Program-made: the position numbers and the translations under genes | Notes under the pieces: generated by a model | The model's input: the letters and a program-made list of their open reading frames with translations, nothing else | Databases searched by the model: none | Told to the model about the DNA's origin: nothing | Origin: Klebsiella pneumoniae | GTDB lineage: Bacteria; Desulfobacterota; Binatia; UBA12015 | Assembly: GCA_945872365.1 (NCBI GenBank) | Contig: CAMBZJ010000016.1 | Span: forward strand, 1-64,000 | Length of the DNA: 64,000 nt | Direction: 5' to 3' | In this document: positions 56,477 to 63,938 of the stretch, piece by piece | How the letters are laid out: every line of letters begins with the position of its first letter | Position numbering within the stretch: position 1 is the first letter of the stretch

Positions 56477-56494
56477 ACATACGACTTCGTATGT
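56477..56494. promoter_or_regulatory. Operator-like palindrome 1 upstream of di-iron protein 2
   Basis: ACATACGACTTCGTATGT, 18 nt, palindromic except the central CT. Its left arm overlaps a consensus TTGACA -35 box at 56474-56479. A matching site lies 34 nt away centre to centre (56511-56528). No matching -10 at normal distance was found. Confidence 0.7.
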
Positions 56495-56510
56495 GGGAAG
56501 TGAGTTTTCC

Positions 56511-56528
56511 ACATACGAATTCGTATGT
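56511..56528. promoter_or_regulatory. Operator-like palindrome 2 upstream of di-iron protein 2
   Basis: ACATACGAATTCGTATGT, a perfect 18-nt palindrome, ending 2 nt before the AAGGAGG ribosome-binding site of di-iron protein 2. Same half-site, ACATACGA, as palindrome 1. It does not resemble the TGGT-N3-ACCA site at gntR, so another regulator, perhaps TetR type, probably binds. No such regulator is in the window. Confidence 0.75.
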
Positions 56529-56549
56529 CCAAGGAGGATCAGCCCGATC

Positions 56550-57653
56550 ATGGACCATCGCATCGAAATGCCCCTGCCGCCCGGCGGACCCCTCGAGTTC
56601 GTGCCGGGGGGCGCGCCCACCGCGTTCAACTGGGAGTACCGGGACGACCGGGAGCACCTCGCCACCCTCTACGAAAAGTCGAAACTCCTGCAGTGGAACG
56701 CGACGACCGACATCGACTGGTCGATCGACGTGGATCTGGAGCGCAACCCGCCGGGCTTCACGCCCGAAATCTTCAACCTGCTGACGCGGCCGCCGAAGCC
56801 CTTCGACGACAAGATGCTGCTCGAGTTCAAGACGCATCGCACGGCCTGGATGCTCTCCCAGTTCATGCACGGAGAGCAGGGAGCGCTGGTCGCGACAGCG
56901 GCGCTCGCGAGCGCGGTGCCCGATCTCGACGCGAAGTTCTACGCCTCGCAGCAGGTCGCGGACGAGGCGCGTCACGTCGAGGTCTATCGCCGGTACCTCA
57001 CGACCAAGGTAGGGCTCGCCTACCCGGTGAACCCGCACCTCGACACCCTGCTGGGCCAGATCGTGAGCGACAACCGCTGGGACATGATCTACCTCGGCAT
57101 GCAGATCATGGTCGAAGGTCTCGCGCTCGCCGCCTTCGGCTTCATGAACATCATGGAGCCCGAGGAGAAGCTGATCAACCAGATCACGACCTACGTGATC
57201 CGCGACGAAGCGCGCCACGTCGGCTTCGGCGTGCTCGCCCTGGGCGACGTCTACCGGCAGATGACCGCCTCCGAGATGAGGGTGCGCGAGGAGTTCGTCG
57301 TCGAGGCGTCCTACCTGATGCGCGACCGGCTCCTCATGGAGGAGGTCTGGGAGCGCATCGGGCTCGACAAGAAGACCTGGGTGGAGTGGTCGCTGCAGAC
57401 GCCGTTCATGAACGGCTTCCGGCAGATCCTGTTCTCCAAGATCGTGCCGAACCTGCGCCGGCTCGGGTTGCTCACGCCCTACGTGCGCGAGCACCTCGAC
57501 AAGATCGGCGTGCTGCAGTTCGAGCACCTGCCCGACTCGACGCAGGACGAGGGCGTCGCGATCCCGCCCGCGCTTATGCAGTTCTTCGGACAGCTCATGG
57601 CGCAGGGCGTGCAGATCGAGGTGCCGGCGGCACCCAACGGCTCGAAGTCCTGA
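56550..57653 (+). CDS. AurF-like di-iron protein 2
   Basis: A 367-aa paralogue of the protein at 53660. Di-iron ligands by pattern: E109 (FMHGEQGALV), E139 and H142 (ADEARHVEVY), E189 (IMVEGLALAA), E220 and H223 (RDEARHVGFG). Like its paralogue it starts with an unconserved 25-residue segment and an FNWEYRDD/YQWNYDPD motif, then the helical bundle. Possible oxygenase or oxidase on hydrophobic or amino-aromatic substrates; unproven. AAGGAGG lies 12 nt before the ATG at 56550. An in-frame earlier ATG at 56493 lies inside palindrome 1 and is unlikely. Expressed from the twin-palindrome promoter region. Confidence 0.85.
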   Translation: MDHRIEMPLPPGGPLEFVPGGAPTAFNWEYRDDREHLATLYEKSKLLQWNATTDIDWSIDVDLERNPPGFTPEIFNLLTRPPKPFDDKMLLEFKTHRTAWMLSQFMHGEQGALVATAALASAVPDLDAKFYASQQVADEARHVEVYRRYLTTKVGLAYPVNPHLDTLLGQIVSDNRWDMIYLGMQIMVEGLALAAFGFMNIMEPEEKLINQITTYVIRDEARHVGFGVLALGDVYRQMTASEMRVREEFVVEASYLMRDRLLMEEVWERIGLDKKTWVEWSLQTPFMNGFRQILFSKIVPNLRRLGLLTPYVREHLDKIGVLQFEHLPDSTQDEGVAIPPALMQFFGQLMAQGVQIEVPAAPNGSKS

Positions 57654-57663
57654 AGCGACTTCC

Positions 57664-57697
57664 GGCGCGCCCGCGACTCACCAGTCGTGGGCGCGCC
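57664..57697. terminator. Hairpin at the convergent ends of di-iron protein 2 and the membrane protein
   Basis: 15-nt arms GGCGCGCCCGCGACT and AGTCGTGGGCGCGCC (one mismatch, 4-nt loop). One arm covers the last codons of the minus-strand membrane protein. No U-tract. Confidence 0.5.
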
Positions 57698-58895
57698 ACC
57701 ACCACGCGCCCCACAGGTTCACCGCGATGCTGAGCGCGACCAGCGCCGGCAGCGGCCACCGGCGCAGTCCCGGGCGGTCGTCGTTGCGCAGGGCGAGCGC
57801 GACGATCAGGAACGGCGTGAAGTCGAGCGTGTAGCGAGCGCCGAATTGCCGCCAACCGTCCCAGAAGTAGCAGAGGTAGAGGAAGAGGGTGACCGCGCAG
57901 GCGGCGAGCGCGAGTCGGCCGACCGTGCGTGCGTCGGGAGTCCGCTCGCTCCACCCGCGACGCAGCAGCAGGAGGACGGCCGGCGTGGTCGCGACCAGGC
58001 CGAGTCCGTGGTCGGTGAGCGTGAGCCACGGCGCTGTCGACTGGAGCCCGGGGAAGCGCAGGAAGTAGACGACCAGGTTCCGGGGGATGTAGCGCAGGCT
58101 GAACGAGCCGAACTCGGGACGCAGCAGCGCCTGGTTGGCGAGCAGGTAGCCGTTGTTGGTCCACTCGCCGAAGCGGGCATGGTTGTAGAAGCCGAGCAGG
58201 AGTGCCGTCGCTGCGAGCGGTGCGGCGAACTCGACCGCCGTGCGCAGCGAAGGCCGGCGGCGCAGGGCCAGCACGAGGAATACCGGCGCGCCGAGCAGCG
58301 CGGGCGAACGACTGGTCGCCGCCACGGCCGAGAACAGACCCAGCAACCAAGGGTTGGCGGCGCCGGCCGCCTCGAGCCAGGCCAGGGTCAGCCCGGTGAC
58401 CGCGCAGAGGTGGGCGAGCAGCCAGGTGTTGCCGTACTGGGCGGCGAAGAGATGGACCGTCCCGAAGGCGAAGAGCAGCGTGCAGAGGTTCGCTGTTCGA
58501 CGCCCCACGCCGAGGGCGCCGAGGGCGAGGCGCATGAAGGCGACGTTGAGCGCCGCGAGCCCAATCGAGACGACGGCGATGTTGACCTGGTCGCCCCAGA
58601 GCCATGCAAAGGGTAGGAGGAGAACGGCGGGAAAAGGATCGAAGTAGACGTAGGCCTTGCCTTCGGAGTAGGCGAACTCGGTGAGCCAAGACGGGGGCTT
58701 GGGGATGTAGAGCCGTCCCTCGAGAAACGCGATCGAGAGGTGCAGGTGATAGTTGAAGAACATGAACCGGCCGTTGTAGGCGAGCCAGTAGACGAACAGC
58801 GCGAGCAGTCCGAGCAGGAGCGCGTCGACACGGACATGGGCCGGGCGATTTTCACCCGCCAAGGGAGCCTCCCTCGCCGCGTTCGTGGAGCCCAC
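57678..58895 (-). CDS. Polytopic membrane protein, possible GT-C glycosyltransferase
   Basis: A 405-aa integral membrane protein with about ten hydrophobic segments (LLLGLLALFVYWLAYNG, VNIAVVSIGLAALNVAFM, LAHLCAVTGLTLAWLEA, LGLVATTPAVLLLLRRG, VTLFLYLCYFWDGW). The first luminal loop holds FFNYHLHLSIAFLEGRLYIP and an acidic YFDPFPAV. GT-C enzymes of the GT39/PMT-like kind have this shape, and the divergent neighbour is a polyprenyl-phosphate-type GT2, which supports a lipid-linked sugar role; I cannot show a catalytic motif. The start GTG at 58895 is 2 nt from the neighbour's ATG; an internal start (TTG after GGGAGG, MAGENRP) is possible. Confidence 0.7.
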   Translation of the reverse strand: MGSTNAAREAPLAGENRPAHVRVDALLLGLLALFVYWLAYNGRFMFFNYHLHLSIAFLEGRLYIPKPPSWLTEFAYSEGKAYVYFDPFPAVLLLPFAWLWGDQVNIAVVSIGLAALNVAFMRLALGALGVGRRTANLCTLLFAFGTVHLFAAQYGNTWLLAHLCAVTGLTLAWLEAAGAANPWLLGLFSAVAATSRSPALLGAPVFLVLALRRRPSLRTAVEFAAPLAATALLLGFYNHARFGEWTNNGYLLANQALLRPEFGSFSLRYIPRNLVVYFLRFPGLQSTAPWLTLTDHGLGLVATTPAVLLLLRRGWSERTPDARTVGRLALAACAVTLFLYLCYFWDGWRQFGARYTLDFTPFLIVALALRNDDRPGLRRWPLPALVALSIAVNLWGAWWWRAHDW

Positions 58896-58897
58896 GC

Positions 58898-59602
58898 ATG
58901 AGCAAGCGCCTTTCCAGCCTCTCGGCCTCCTTCCCCGCCCACAACGAGGAAGACAACGTCGGGCCGATGATCGAGGACCTGGTCACCGCACTACCCGACT
59001 TCGCCGAGCGCTTCGAGGTGATCGTCGTGGACGACGGTTCCCGTGACCGCACCTTCGAGCGCGCTTCGGCGATCGCCGCGCGCGATCAGCGGGTGCGCGT
59101 GATCCGCCACGAGGTGAATCGCGGATACGGGGCGGCGGTCTGGACCGGGCTCGCGTCGGGCACCATGGACTACGCGTTCTTCACCGATGGCGACCGCCAG
59201 TTCGACGTCCGCCAGGTCGGCGACCTGATCGCGCGGATCGACGGCGCCGACGTCGTCGTCGGCTGGCGGCTCGACCGCAAGGACAACGCGATCCGCATCG
59301 CAAATGCACACGCCTGGAACGGGCTGATCCGCAACCTGCTCAACGTCCCGGTGCGCGACGTCGACTGCGCGTTCAAGCTCTTCCGCCGCGAGGTGCTCGC
59401 CGGACTCGAGATCGAGGCCGGCGGTGCGATGTTCTCCTCCGAACTGCTCGCGCGCCTCGCGGCGCGTGGTGTGCGGATCGTCGAGGTGCCGGTGCGCCAT
59501 CTGCCGCGGGAGCATGGGAAGTCCTCGGGCGGTAACCCGCGCGTCATCGCGCGGGCCTTCTACGAACTCTTCAAGCTGTACCGCAAGCTCCAGCGTACCT
59601 GA
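58898..59602 (+). CDS. GT2 glycosyltransferase (polyprenyl-phosphate sugar synthase-like)
   Basis: A 234-aa family 2 glycosyltransferase. FPAHNEEDNVGPMIEDLVTA and VIVVDDGSRDRTFERASAI form the nucleotide-sugar site, FFTDGDRQFDVRQVGDLI is the DxD-like block, and DVDCAFKLFRREVL follows, as in dolichyl/undecaprenyl-phosphate mannose or glucose synthases. No C-terminal transmembrane helices, so it is a soluble type. GTGGAG lies about 8 nt before the ATG. Divergent from the polytopic protein and probably supplying it with a lipid-linked sugar. Confidence 0.9.
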   Translation: MSKRLSSLSASFPAHNEEDNVGPMIEDLVTALPDFAERFEVIVVDDGSRDRTFERASAIAARDQRVRVIRHEVNRGYGAAVWTGLASGTMDYAFFTDGDRQFDVRQVGDLIARIDGADVVVGWRLDRKDNAIRIANAHAWNGLIRNLLNVPVRDVDCAFKLFRREVLAGLEIEAGGAMFSSELLARLAARGVRIVEVPVRHLPREHGKSSGGNPRVIARAFYELFKLYRKLQRT

Positions 59603-59622
59603 TCCGTCGAGTCGGAGGCCTC

Positions 59623-60606
59623 TCAGCTCCCCTTCTGCAGTTCGGGATCGATGATCGCCTTGAAGGACTCGAGCGGCATGGCGCCGGCTAGACGTCGCCC
59701 GTTCACGAAGAAGGTCGGGGTCGAACTGACGCCGACCTCCTCGGCCTCGGCGAGCGAAGTGGCGATCGCTGCCTTGGTCTCGCCCTTGTCGAGGCAGTCC
59801 TTCACCTTGGCTCCGTCCGCACCCGACTCCTTGGCGACCTTGAGCAGCGCGTCGGTCGCGCCCTCGGCCTCGATCGAGGCGGCCTTCGCGAACACCGCCG
59901 AGTGGTACTTCCAGTAGGCATCGTTGCCGGAGAGCTTGTTGATGCAGAGGCCGATCAGCGAGGCGGTCTCCGCCCAGGGATGGATCTGCGTGAGCGGGAA
60001 CTGCTTGTAGACGAAGCGCACCTTGTCGCCGTAGGCCTTGAGGACCTCCTGCTCGATGATGACATGCGCCTTGGCGCAGTAGGGGCACTGGAAGTCCGAG
60101 TACTCGACGATCGTCACCTTGGCGTCCTTGGGGCCGCGCGACGGGTCCTCGGGGTGGATCTTGATCTTCTCGAGCACCGCCATGACCGGGTCGACCGTCA
60201 GGTCGATCGGTTCCGCCTTCATGAACCAGCGCCCATCCTGGGAGAGCAGGAACTTGAGTTCCTGCGACTGCTCGCCGCGGGACAACTTCAACGTGACGTC
60301 GTAAAGGCCCGGGACCTGCGAGGGTTTCATCTCGCCCACGTCCAGAGTGACGTCGGCGGGGATCTGTCCCTGGCCCTCGAAGTAGCGCTTCACCTGTTCG
60401 GCGACCTTGGCGCGGTCGGGCACGGCGGCCGGGGCGGCGGCGGGTGCGGCCGCCGCAGGGGCTGCATGGTCGGACGCGGCGGCGTGCGGCGCCTCCTTCG
60501 AAGCGCCCGAGGGAACCTCTCCGGGGGCGGCGCAGGCCGCAAAGCTCGTCGCGAGCAGGACCGGGAGGGCAAAACGGCGCGTGAGGCGCGCGGTGCGATC
60601 ATTCAT
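59623..60606 (-). CDS. DsbA-family thioredoxin-fold lipoprotein
   Basis: A 327-aa exported thiol-disulfide protein. The N terminus ends in a lipobox (LLATSFAAC, Cys25), followed by an Ala/Pro linker to about 63, a small beta domain (VKRYFEGQGQIPADVTLDVG to LLSQDGRWFMKAEP) and a DsbA-like domain with active site C174-PYC177 in VEYSDFQCPYCAKAH and cis-Pro in GVSSTPTFFVNGRRL. CPYC resembles reductase-type sites, so it may oxidise or isomerise. AAGGAGA lies 8 nt before the ATG; the ORF-track entry to 63378 is a shadow. Convergent with GT2; followed upstream by a broken SDR. Confidence 0.9.
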   Translation of the reverse strand: MNDRTARLTRRFALPVLLATSFAACAAPGEVPSGASKEAPHAAASDHAAPAAAAPAAAPAAVPDRAKVAEQVKRYFEGQGQIPADVTLDVGEMKPSQVPGLYDVTLKLSRGEQSQELKFLLSQDGRWFMKAEPIDLTVDPVMAVLEKIKIHPEDPSRGPKDAKVTIVEYSDFQCPYCAKAHVIIEQEVLKAYGDKVRFVYKQFPLTQIHPWAETASLIGLCINKLSGNDAYWKYHSAVFAKAASIEAEGATDALLKVAKESGADGAKVKDCLDKGETKAAIATSLAEAEEVGVSSTPTFFVNGRRLAGAMPLESFKAIIDPELQKGS

Positions 60607-60785
60607 TTGAGAGTCTCCTTCGGGCGCGCGGCTGCGCACCTCCCGTTCGGGCGGCGGACACGGCTCCGCAGGCGGCCGCGCAAGATCGGGCGAGGTGTAA
60701 GCCCAGCCCCCTGCCCTGTCAAACCTGCCGTCCCCGGGCGCGCGACCGAGGGGCTTGCGCCGGGGACGCCTGCACCAGGCCCCGC

Positions 60786-61381
60786 TCAGGCGAGTCCCGA
60801 CATCTCCTTCATGAGATCCTCCATGCTCTGCTTCGGCGGCGGGGCCGCGAAGAAGGCCTCGTCCATCGCCGCACCGAGCGCCTCCGGCTCCCAGACCGCG
60901 TGCTTGAAGTCCCCGACCTGTCGCACCGCCTGCCAGCCGCGGAACAGGTTGAAACGACCGTTGCCCGCGCGGAACACCTCGCCGTGGACGTGGCCGGCAC
61001 GAACACTCGCCAGCCAGACCACGAGCGGCGCGACATGGGCCGGTCCCGCCGCGTCCATCATCTTTGCCGGCACCTGCTCGACGGTCCCGCGGCCCATGGC
61101 CTCGGTGGTAAGCCGGGTGATCGCGCTCGGTGCGATCGCGTTCGCGGTCACACCGTAGCGCGCCATCTCCTTGTCGACGATGACCGTGAGCGCCGCGATG
61201 CCCGCCTTGGCGGCGCCGTAGTTCGTCTGGCCGACGTTGCAGAGGAGCCCGGAGTCCGAAGACGTATTGATGATGCGCCCCTGCAGGTCGTTGCCCTTCT
61301 TGTGCTCCTCGCGCCAGTAGACGCAGGCATGGCGCGAAAGGTTGAAGGTGTGACGATCGCAACCCTTCCTTCGAGCAACAT
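60786..61381 (-). pseudogene. Short-chain dehydrogenase, internal deletion with frameshift
   Basis: An SDR whose N and C termini are intact but whose middle is missing. From ATG 61381, with GGGAGGACAAC upstream, the reading is MLLEGRVAIVT, then stops matching. Around 61346-61352 it jumps frame to TFNLSRHACVYWREEHKKGN, GRIINTSSDSGLLCNVGQTN, YGAAKAGIAALTVIVDKEMA (catalytic Y-x3-K) and continues to the normal end MSMEDLMKEMSGLA-like (QSMEDLMKEMSGLA). About 100 residues, including the GxxxGIG cofactor loop and NNAG motif, are gone. The product cannot bind NAD(P). Its original role was probably a 3-hydroxyacyl-type SDR of lipid or steroid metabolism, judged by similar full-length proteins I recall. 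Confidence 0.85.
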
Positions 61382-61481
61382 GTTGTCCTCCCGGTTCCGT
61401 TTCCGCAGGGCCGGGCCGACCGACCGTGGAGCGGCACGACTAGCGCGCGGCGCGCGCGGCAGGCAAACGGAGACGCCCGGG

Positions 61482-61510
61482 TTGTGTGCCGGCTGCGTCG
61501 CGTGCAGAAT
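61482..61510 (+). promoter_or_regulatory. Candidate promoter of lemA (leaderless type)
   Basis: TTGTGT (61482-61487), a 17-nt spacer and CAGAAT (61505-61510), which ends 8 nt before the lemA ATG at 61519. No Shine-Dalgarno sequence precedes that ATG. Confidence 0.42.
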
Positions 61511-61518
61511 GCGAAGTC

Positions 61519-62091
61519 ATGCCTCTCCTGCTGCTGCTCGGGCTGGTCGTCGCGGCGGTCCTCTGGGCGATCGCGACCTACAACGGACTCGTCTCGCTCA
61601 AGAACGGCGCCGACGGCGCCTGGCGGCAGATCGACGTCCAGCTCCGCCGCAGGCACGACCTGGTTCCGAACCTCGTCGAGACGGTCCGCGGCGCGATGGA
61701 CTTCGAGAAGAGCACCCTTGAATCGGTCATCGCGGCGCGCGCGCGCGCGGTCGACGCCCGGGGACCGGCCGAGTCCGCCACGGCCGAGCGCGAACTCACG
61801 AGTTCCCTCGGGCGCCTCTTTGCGGTCGTCGAGCACTACCCCGACCTGAAGTCGAACCAGAACATTCTCCAGCTCCAGGAGGAACTGACCAACACCGAGA
61901 ACCTCGTGTCGTTCGCCCGCCAGCGCTACAACGACGTCGCCCAGCGCCTCAACACCCGCCGCGAGGCCTTCCCCGGGAACCTGATCGCGGCGCGTTTCGG
62001 CTTCGCTGCGCGCGAGTACTTCGAGGCGAGTGCCGTCGACGCGGAACCGCCGCGGGTCTCGCTCGGTGCCCCGCCCGCGCCGCGCACCTGA
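61519..62091 (+). CDS. lemA: LemA family protein
   Basis: A 190-aa membrane-anchored coiled protein. One N-terminal transmembrane segment (LLLLLGLVVAAVLWAIATYN) and the LemA core: GLVSLKNGADGAWRQIDVQL, RRHDLVPNLVETVRGAMDFE, FAVVEHYPDLKSNQNILQLQ, EELTNTENLVSFARQRYNDV. The family is widespread and of unknown function; here, as often, it is followed by an HtpX-like M48 peptidase (22 nt). ATG at 61519 lacks a Shine-Dalgarno sequence and has a promoter 8 nt upstream. Confidence 0.92.
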   Translation: MPLLLLLGLVVAAVLWAIATYNGLVSLKNGADGAWRQIDVQLRRRHDLVPNLVETVRGAMDFEKSTLESVIAARARAVDARGPAESATAERELTSSLGRLFAVVEHYPDLKSNQNILQLQEELTNTENLVSFARQRYNDVAQRLNTRREAFPGNLIAARFGFAAREYFEASAVDAEPPRVSLGAPPAPRT

Positions 62092-62113
62092 CGACTCGGG
62101 CGGCGAGGCGGCG

Positions 62114-63040
62114 ATGATCGACTTCGCGAGCGCCGCTGCGTCCAACCGCCGTCGCTCGGGGCTCCTGATCGCGCTGCTGGCGTTCATCGCCCTGGCGACC
62201 GGGCTCGCGCTCGACGCCTCCGGCCCGGGCCTGCCCCTGTTCACGCTCGGCATGCTCGGCGGGACCGTGGGCGGCACGCTGCTCGCCGACCGCTCGGGCG
62301 ACGCCATGGTCCTGGCGTCGCTCCGGGCCCGCCCGGTCGACGAGGCCATCCCGGAACAGGCGCAGTTCGCGAACCTGGTCGAGGAGATGGCCGTCTCGGC
62401 CGGCCTGCCCACGCCCCGCGTCATGCTGGTCGACGACCCCGCGCCCAATGCTCTCGCGACCGGACGCGACCCGGAGCACGCGACCATCGCGGCGACCACG
62501 GGGCTCCTCGCCACGCTCGACCGGGCGGAGACGCAGGGCGTCGTCGCACACGAGATGGCGCACGTCGGCAACCGCGACACGCGCATCGGCGTCGTGCTCG
62601 CCGTGCTGCTGGGCGCGATCGCACTCGTCGCCGACTTCGCCTGGCGGCTCGGGATGGACGACGACGGAAACGACCGAGACCGTTCCCTCGGGCCGATCTT
62701 CCTCCTCGCCGCCGCGCTGGCGCCGGTCGCCTCCCGTCTGGTCGCCTTCGCCATCTCGCGCCAGCGCGAGTACCTGGCCGACGCGACCGCGGTCGAACTC
62801 ACCCGCAATCCGCTCGCCCTCGCGAGCGCCCTCGAACGGATCTCCTCGCACCCGCGGCCCACCCGACGCGGCGTGCAGGGCACCGCCCACCTCTTCTTCG
62901 CGGCCCCCCGGACCACCTGGGGCGACCGCCGTCGCGGCTGGCTCGCCGATCTCTGGGCGACGCACCCCCCGGTCGCGGACCGGATCGCGCGCCTGCTCGC
63001 GATGGCCGGGGCCGGCGACGGTTCGCACGACCATGCCTGA
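62114..63040 (+). CDS. HtpX-like M48 membrane metallopeptidase
   Basis: A 308-aa zinc peptidase of the inner membrane. Two N-terminal hydrophobic segments (LIALLAFIALATGLAL, LFTLGMLGGTVGGTLL), the zinc motif HEMAH in GVVAHEMAHVGNRDTRIGVV, a further hydrophobic pair, and the third ligand Glu in QREYLADATAVELTR. HtpX degrades misfolded membrane proteins; it is not next to the usual heat-shock genes, but pairing with LemA is a common variant. ATG 62114 has only a weak GAGG. Overlaps the next gene by 8 nt. Confidence 0.9.
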   Translation: MIDFASAAASNRRRSGLLIALLAFIALATGLALDASGPGLPLFTLGMLGGTVGGTLLADRSGDAMVLASLRARPVDEAIPEQAQFANLVEEMAVSAGLPTPRVMLVDDPAPNALATGRDPEHATIAATTGLLATLDRAETQGVVAHEMAHVGNRDTRIGVVLAVLLGAIALVADFAWRLGMDDDGNDRDRSLGPIFLLAAALAPVASRLVAFAISRQREYLADATAVELTRNPLALASALERISSHPRPTRRGVQGTAHLFFAAPRTTWGDRRRGWLADLWATHPPVADRIARLLAMAGAGDGSHDHA

Positions 63041-63896
63041 ACCGCTCCTGTACCGCGTCCCGCATTCCCAGGTGGATGTCCTCGCCGAGTGGCGGATGTC
63101 GGGCCTGCTCGGACTGCTCGAACAGGCCGCGATCGAGGCCTCGACCGATGTCGGCCTCGGACCGGCCTGGTACGCGCGGTCGCGGCGGACGTGGATCGTG
63201 CGGCGCACGCGGGTCGAACGGCGACTCCCGGTGGGCGGCGGTGACCTGCTCGAGGTGCGGACCCGGGTGCTCGACTGGCGGCGCGCGCGCTCGCTGCGCC
63301 GCTACGAGGTCCGGCTGCACGCGCCCGGGCGCGACACGCGCATCGCGGCGCCACCCCTCGAACCCGATGGCAGCGCACCGCTGGTCGCCGTCGCCGTCAC
63401 CGACTGGGTGTTCTACGACACCGCGAGCCGGCGTCCGGCGAGCATCCCCGAAGAGGTGTGCCGGGCCTTCGCGGGTGACCATCCAGTCGAGAACATGGCA
63501 CGCGCGACGGCGCCCGCAGCACCGGGCGGAGCCGCGACGACCCGAACCCTCGTGCGCGTGCGGCCGTCGCACGTCGATCACCTCGGACATCCGAACAACG
63601 CCGTCTGGGCCGAGTTCCTCGAGGACGCCGCGCGCGACCTGCTCGGCGTGCGAACCGTCGCCGGCACACCGGCCGACGACGACGAAGGCGGCGCGACGCC
63701 GCGCCTGACCGCCCTCGACGTCGAGTACCTGGGCGACGCGGCGGTCGGCGACGAGGTCGAGATCGAAAGCGGGTCGACGGGCGATCTTGGGATCGCGCAG
63801 CAGGCCCGGCGAGGGAGCACGCGCCTGGTGCGGGCCGCCAGCCTCTGGGGCCGGGCGCGCCGCTCGACGATCCTCGGCGGCCCGCCCGGGACCTGA
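63033..63896 (+). CDS. Double hot-dog acyl-CoA/ACP thioesterase-like protein
   Basis: A 287-aa protein with two hot-dog halves, resembling acyl-ACP thioesterases. First half: LYRVPHSQVDVLAEWRMSGL, ARSRRTWIVRRTRVERRLPV. Second half: TLVRVRPSHVDHLGHPNNAV, WAEFLEDAARDLLGV, with the HVDHLGHPNNAVW block where catalytic Asn/His lie in the family. The interdomain linker is Pro/Ala-rich. It overlaps the peptidase gene by 8 nt, so is co-translated with it. Acyl specificity unknown; consistent with lipid metabolism elsewhere in the window. Confidence 0.8.
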   Translation: MPEPLLYRVPHSQVDVLAEWRMSGLLGLLEQAAIEASTDVGLGPAWYARSRRTWIVRRTRVERRLPVGGGDLLEVRTRVLDWRRARSLRRYEVRLHAPGRDTRIAAPPLEPDGSAPLVAVAVTDWVFYDTASRRPASIPEEVCRAFAGDHPVENMARATAPAAPGGAATTRTLVRVRPSHVDHLGHPNNAVWAEFLEDAARDLLGVRTVAGTPADDDEGGATPRLTALDVEYLGDAAVGDEVEIESGSTGDLGIAQQARRGSTRLVRAASLWGRARRSTILGGPPGT

Positions 63897-63900
63897 GGTC

Positions 63901-63928
63901 GGGGCGGGGTGGACCGTCGGCCCGCCCC
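63901..63928. terminator. Hairpin between thioesterase and the next convergent gene
   Basis: 8-bp stem GGGGCGGG/CCCGCCCC with a 12-nt loop, in the 42-nt convergent spacer. No U-tract. Confidence 0.45.
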
Positions 63929-63938
63929 GCCCGCCGTC

